A DNA stretch of 64,000 nt, taken from Arthrobacter sp. UKPF54-2. GTDB lineage: Bacteria > Actinomycetota > Actinomycetes > Actinomycetales > Micrococcaceae. The stretch lies in the NCBI RefSeq assembly GCF_007858535.1, contig NZ_CP040174.1, positions 3,100,001 through 3,164,000 of the forward strand, read 5' to 3'. Below, piece by piece: positions 60,949 through 64,000 of this stretch. Under the pieces are notes generated by a model. It had not been told where the DNA came from. It made no database searches and was given only the letters and a program-made list of their open reading frames with translations. A program made the translations under genes and the position numbers. The stretch's first letter is position 1. The number at the start of each line of letters is the position of its first letter.

Positions 60949-61554
60949 GTGTCAGAACAGACGGAGTCAACCCCCACTTCCCAGCCGGCGCGCCGCGTCG
61001 TGGTCGCCGAGGATGAGACCCTCATCCGCCTGGACATCATCGAGATCCTGCGCGGCGAGGGCTACGACGTCGTCGGCGAAGCGGACAACGGCGAGAAGGC
61101 CGTCCAGCTCGCCGAGGAACTGAAGCCGGACCTGGTCCTGATGGACGTCAAGATGCCTGTAATGGACGGCATTTCCGCCGCCGAAAAGATCGTCAAGGCT
61201 CGGATCGCTCCCGTAGTGTTGCTGACCGCCTTCAGCCAGAAGGAACTCGTCGAGCGGGCCCGCGATGCCGGCGCCATGGCCTACGTGGTCAAGCCCTTCA
61301 CCCCGGCGGACCTGATCCCGGCCCTGGAGATCGCACTCTCCCGGCACGAGGAAATCAAGGCCCTCGAAAGCGAGGTCAGCGACCTGCAGGAGCAGTTCGC
61401 CACCCGCAAGCTCGTGGAACGCGCCAAGAGCCTCCTCACCACCAAGATGGGCCTGACCGAGCCGGAAGCCTTCCGCTGGATCCAGAAGACCTCGATGGAC
61501 CGCCGCCTCAGCATGCGCGAGGTCGCCGAGACCATCATCAACCAGGTCAACTAA
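60949..61554 (+). CDS. pdtaR: ANTAR-domain response regulator PdtaR
   Basis: 201 residues: receiver domain with the phospho-acceptor Asp66 in LMDVKMP and the conserved Lys in YVVKPF, a coiled-coil linker (HEEIKALESEVSDLQEQF) and the ANTAR RNA-binding domain (RKLVERAKSLLTTKMGLTEPEAFRWIQKTSMDRRLSMREVAETI). ANTAR proteins bind tandem hairpins in mRNA leaders and prevent termination. GTG start with a strong aaggag. The kinase (PdtaS) is not in the window. Confidence 0.93.
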   Translation: MSEQTESTPTSQPARRVVVAEDETLIRLDIIEILRGEGYDVVGEADNGEKAVQLAEELKPDLVLMDVKMPVMDGISAAEKIVKARIAPVVLLTAFSQKELVERARDAGAMAYVVKPFTPADLIPALEIALSRHEEIKALESEVSDLQEQFATRKLVERAKSLLTTKMGLTEPEAFRWIQKTSMDRRLSMREVAETIINQVN

Positions 61555-61578
61555 GCCGCCGCCTCGTCGGCAGACAGC

Positions 61579-61627
61579 AACGAGAAGGGCCCCGCCGCTG
61601 GATTCCAGCGGCGGGGCCCTTCTCGTT
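61579..61627. terminator. 23-bp perfect bidirectional terminator between pdtaR and pyk
   Basis: Arms 61579-61601 and 61605-61627 pair perfectly around a 3-base loop; a short T-run follows on the plus side. It serves the two convergent genes. Confidence 0.9.
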
Positions 61628-61641
61628 TTGACGCGGAAGAA

Positions 61642-63141
61642 CTAGATCTTGCTGTTCTTCTTCTTCTTTTCCGGCCAGGGGCCGAGCTTGTCCTTGGCCC
61701 CGGCGTTCTCGCCGTGGCTGCCGGCGTCGGCGAGGTCGCCGACCTTGTGGACCTTGAGCATGTTCGTGGAACCGGCCTTGCCGGGAGGCGAACCGGCAGC
61801 GATGACCACCATGTCGCCGTCGTCGACGAGGTCCATTTCCAGCAGGCTGCGGTCAACCTGGGCGGTCATCTCGTCGGTGTGGCCCACCATCGGGACCAGC
61901 ACCGGCTGGATGCCCCAGGTCAGCGCGAGCTGGTTCCAGACGTGCTCCACCGGGGTGAACGCGAAGACCGGACGGATCGGGCGCAGCCGGGACAGGCGGC
62001 GCGCGGAGTCACCGGACTGGGTGAAGGTACAGATGTACTTTGCTTCCAGCTGGTCGGCGATTTCGACGGCGGCACGGGTGATCGCGCCGCCGCGGGTCTT
62101 AGGCTTGGTGCCCAGCGGCGGGACGCGCTCCAGGCCGTGGACCTCGGTGGATTCGATGATCCGGGCCATGGTCTTGACGGTCTCTATCGGGTACTTGCCC
62201 ACGCTGGTCTCGCCCGAGAGCATCACGGCGTCGGCGCCGTCGAGCACAGCGTTGGCGCAGTCGGAGGCCTCGGCGCGCGTCGGGCGCGGGTTGTCGATCA
62301 TGGATTCGAGCACCTGGGTGGCCACAATGACCGGCTTCGCCCAGCGGCGGGCGAGCTCGACGGCGCGCTTCTGCACGATCGGCACTTCCTCGAGCGGGAG
62401 CTCCACGCCGAGGTCGCCGCGGGCCACCATAATGGCGTCGAAGGCGTCGATGATTTCCGGGAGCTGCTCCACGGCCTGCGGCTTTTCGATCTTGGCGATC
62501 ACCGGCACGCGGCGGCCTTCTTCGTCCATGATTTCGTGGACGCGCTTGATGTCCGAGGCGTCGCGGACGAACGACAGGGCCACCATGTCCACACCGCGGC
62601 GCATGGCCCAGCGCAGGTCGTCCTCGTCCTTTTCGCTCAGCGCGGGGACGTTGACGGCGACGCCGGGCAAGTTGATGCCCTTGTTGTTGGACACGTAGCC
62701 GCCCACGGTCACGGTGGCGACGACCTTGACGTCGTCGACCTCAACGGCGCGCAGGGCGACCTTGCCATCGTCGATCAGCAGTGCATCCCCGGGGTTGACG
62801 TCCTCGGTAAGGCTCTTGAGCGTCGTGGAGCAGATGTCCTTGGTGCCGGGGACGTCCTCGGTGGTGATCGTGAAGGTGTCACCGACGGCGAGCAGGTGCG
62901 GGCCGTCCACAAAGCGGCCGAGGCGGATCTTCGGGCCCTGCAGGTCGGCCATGATGGCGACGGCCTTGCCGAGCTGCCCGGCGGCCTTGCGCACGTTGTC
63001 GTATGTGTTGTCGTGCACGGAGTAGTCTCCGTGGCTCATGTTCATCCGGGCCACATCGACCCCGGCTTCCAGCACGGCGAGCGTGTTCTCGAAGCTCGCG
63101 ATCGCCGGTCCGAAGGTGGCCACAATTTTAGCGCGTCTCAT
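61642..63141 (-). CDS. pyk: Pyruvate kinase
   Basis: 499 residues: MADLQGPKIRLGRF near the start, VIAKIEKPQAVEQLPEI with the catalytic Lys, IMVARGDLGVELP (signature), and the C-terminal allosteric domain with GDSARRLSRLRP. Converts PEP and ADP to pyruvate and ATP. The C-terminal tail ends in a Lys-rich run. Confidence 0.97.
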   Translation of the reverse strand: MRRAKIVATFGPAIASFENTLAVLEAGVDVARMNMSHGDYSVHDNTYDNVRKAAGQLGKAVAIMADLQGPKIRLGRFVDGPHLLAVGDTFTITTEDVPGTKDICSTTLKSLTEDVNPGDALLIDDGKVALRAVEVDDVKVVATVTVGGYVSNNKGINLPGVAVNVPALSEKDEDDLRWAMRRGVDMVALSFVRDASDIKRVHEIMDEEGRRVPVIAKIEKPQAVEQLPEIIDAFDAIMVARGDLGVELPLEEVPIVQKRAVELARRWAKPVIVATQVLESMIDNPRPTRAEASDCANAVLDGADAVMLSGETSVGKYPIETVKTMARIIESTEVHGLERVPPLGTKPKTRGGAITRAAVEIADQLEAKYICTFTQSGDSARRLSRLRPIRPVFAFTPVEHVWNQLALTWGIQPVLVPMVGHTDEMTAQVDRSLLEMDLVDDGDMVVIAAGSPPGKAGSTNMLKVHKVGDLADAGSHGENAGAKDKLGPWPEKKKKNSKI

Positions 63142-63233
63142 ATACCTACCCTAGTTGTCTCTTGGTTGTTTTAAGTTGTCGCGGGGACGAACGGCCGGTG
63201 TCCGGCACGGGCCTGGCGGGCGCCGGGACCGGG

Positions 63234-64000
63234 CTAGAGGACGGCGATCGCCCGGTCGGTCGGCGCCACGGGCGCCGGGAGAATGGTGCTGCCCATCAGG
63301 AACTTGTCCACGGCGGCGGCGCAGGCGCGGCCCTCGGCGATCGCCCAGACAATCAGGGACTGGCCGCGGCCGGCGTCGCCGGCGACGAAGACCCCTTCGG
63401 TGTTGGTCATGTAGTAGCCGTCCCGGGCCACGTTGCCGCGGCCGTCGAATTCGGCGTGGACCTGTTCGGTGATGCCGGCGGGTTCGGCGCCGGTGAAGCC
63501 CAGGGACAGGAAGACGAGGTCCGCCGGGATGATCCGCTCGGTGCCGGCCTTGGGCAGCCGCTTGCCGTCGACGAATTCGGTCTCCGCGACCTTCACGCCG
63601 GTCAGCTTGCCGTTCTCGCCGACGAATTCGACGGTGGACGCCAGATAGGTGCGTTCGCCGCCTTCCTCGTGGGCGCTGGCCACCTCGAACAGGGTGGGGA
63701 ACGTCGGCCAGGGCTGGTGCGCGGCGCGCTCGGCGGACGGCTGCTTGCCGATCGCGAGTGTGGTCACGGACGCGGCCTGGTGCCGGTGCGCGGTGCCGAG
63801 GCAGTCCGCGCCGGTGTCGCCGCCGCCCAGGATCACCACGTGCTTGCCGGCGGCGTTGATCTGGTTCTCCACGGTCTCGCCGGCCACAACACGGTTGGCG
63901 GGGACCAGGTAGTCCATCGCGAAGTGCACGCCCTCGAGCTCGCGGCCCGGGATCGGCAGGTCACGCGGGACGGTGGCGCCGGTGGCGACCACAACGGCGT
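63234..64000 (-). CDS. gltD: Glutamate synthase small subunit (C-terminal part, cut by window edge)
   Basis: About 255 residues of the C-terminal half: [37 protein letters not shown] (NADPH loop), LGFTGAEP and [22 protein letters not shown] (FAD motif). Characteristic of the beta subunit of NADPH-dependent glutamate synthase. The N-terminus lies outside the window. Confidence 0.93.
   Translation of the reverse strand, partial: AVVVATGATVPRDLPIPGRELEGVHFAMDYLVPANRVVAGETVENQINAAGKHVVILGGGDTGADCLGTAHRHQAASVTTLAIGKQPSAERAAHQPWPTFPTLFEVASAHEEGGERTYLASTVEFVGENGKLTGVKVAETEFVDGKRLPKAGTERIIPADLVFLSLGFTGAEPAGITEQVHAEFDGRGNVARDGYYMTNTEGVFVAGDAGRGQSLIVWAIAEGRACAAAVDKFLMGSTILPAPVAPTDRAIAVL

Overview
The window reads as a chromosomal stretch of a high-GC actinobacterium, most likely of the Arthrobacter/Pseudarthrobacter group (Micrococcaceae). 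This is inferred from the GC-rich coding style with frequent GTG/TTG starts, a mycothiol-dependent maleylpyruvate isomerase, an ANTAR regulator of the PdtaR type beside pyruvate kinase and gltD, and many catabolic clusters with IclR/TetR regulators. About 62 protein genes (two cut by the window ends, one broken by a stop codon), one tRNA-Leu, several strong hairpin terminators and a decaying patch of gene fragments are supported. There is no phage, IS element or CRISPR array.

Layout. 1-10 kb: response regulator fragment, a stand-alone LigD-type polymerase, a P-type ATPase coupled to a cyclopropane-fatty-acid synthase, a GerW-like protein, small hydrolases and HrpB helicase. 10-18.9 kb: alcohol dehydrogenase, methyltransferase, GNAT, a divergent HxlR/qorB pair, Nudix hydrolase, secreted gamma-glutamyltransferase, DinB-superfamily protein. 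18.9-25.4 kb: a complete 3-hydroxybenzoate to gentisate to fumarate plus pyruvate pathway (hydroxylase, AAHS transporter, IclR regulator, gentisate dioxygenase, fumarylpyruvate hydrolase, mycothiol-dependent isomerase), with the same 17-bp palindrome in both divergent promoters. 25.5-37.7 kb: an eleven-gene divergent catabolic cluster of unknown substrate. The minus arm is MFS, P450, ferredoxin, ferredoxin reductase, TetR. The plus arm is two phosphotriesterase homologues, an FAD hydroxylase, an esterase, an MBL-fold hydrolase and a CocE-like hydrolase. 37.7-39.3 kb: an ArsR regulator with a Ni/Co-type histidine pattern and its MFS pump. 39.4-46.5 kb: a compact glycolate/glyoxylate locus (IclR, glcD, glcA, divergent glcB-glcG) with three copies of a 15-bp near-palindrome. 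46.5-54.3 kb: PEP-mutase-family lyase, PadR with an ABC1 kinase, a nonsense-interrupted DNA polymerase IV, reductase, and a DUF1326/DUF2182/transglycosylase operon. 54.3-54.8 kb: remnants of LysR, Fis-HTH and NmrA genes. 54.9-64 kb: Tat-exported endonuclease/phosphatase-family protein, NmrA protein, M20 hydrolase with MFS, tRNA-Leu, PdtaR, pyruvate kinase, gltD (cut).

The best candidate for an undescribed system is the 25.5-37.7 kb cluster. Its first plus-strand gene is a phosphotriesterase homologue that has lost five of six metal ligands and sits directly before an intact paralogue. The intergenic region of the two arms carries two mirrored copies of TTGACA-N3-TGTAAA over the likely -35 boxes. 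All functional statements are from reading the sequence; no database search was run.
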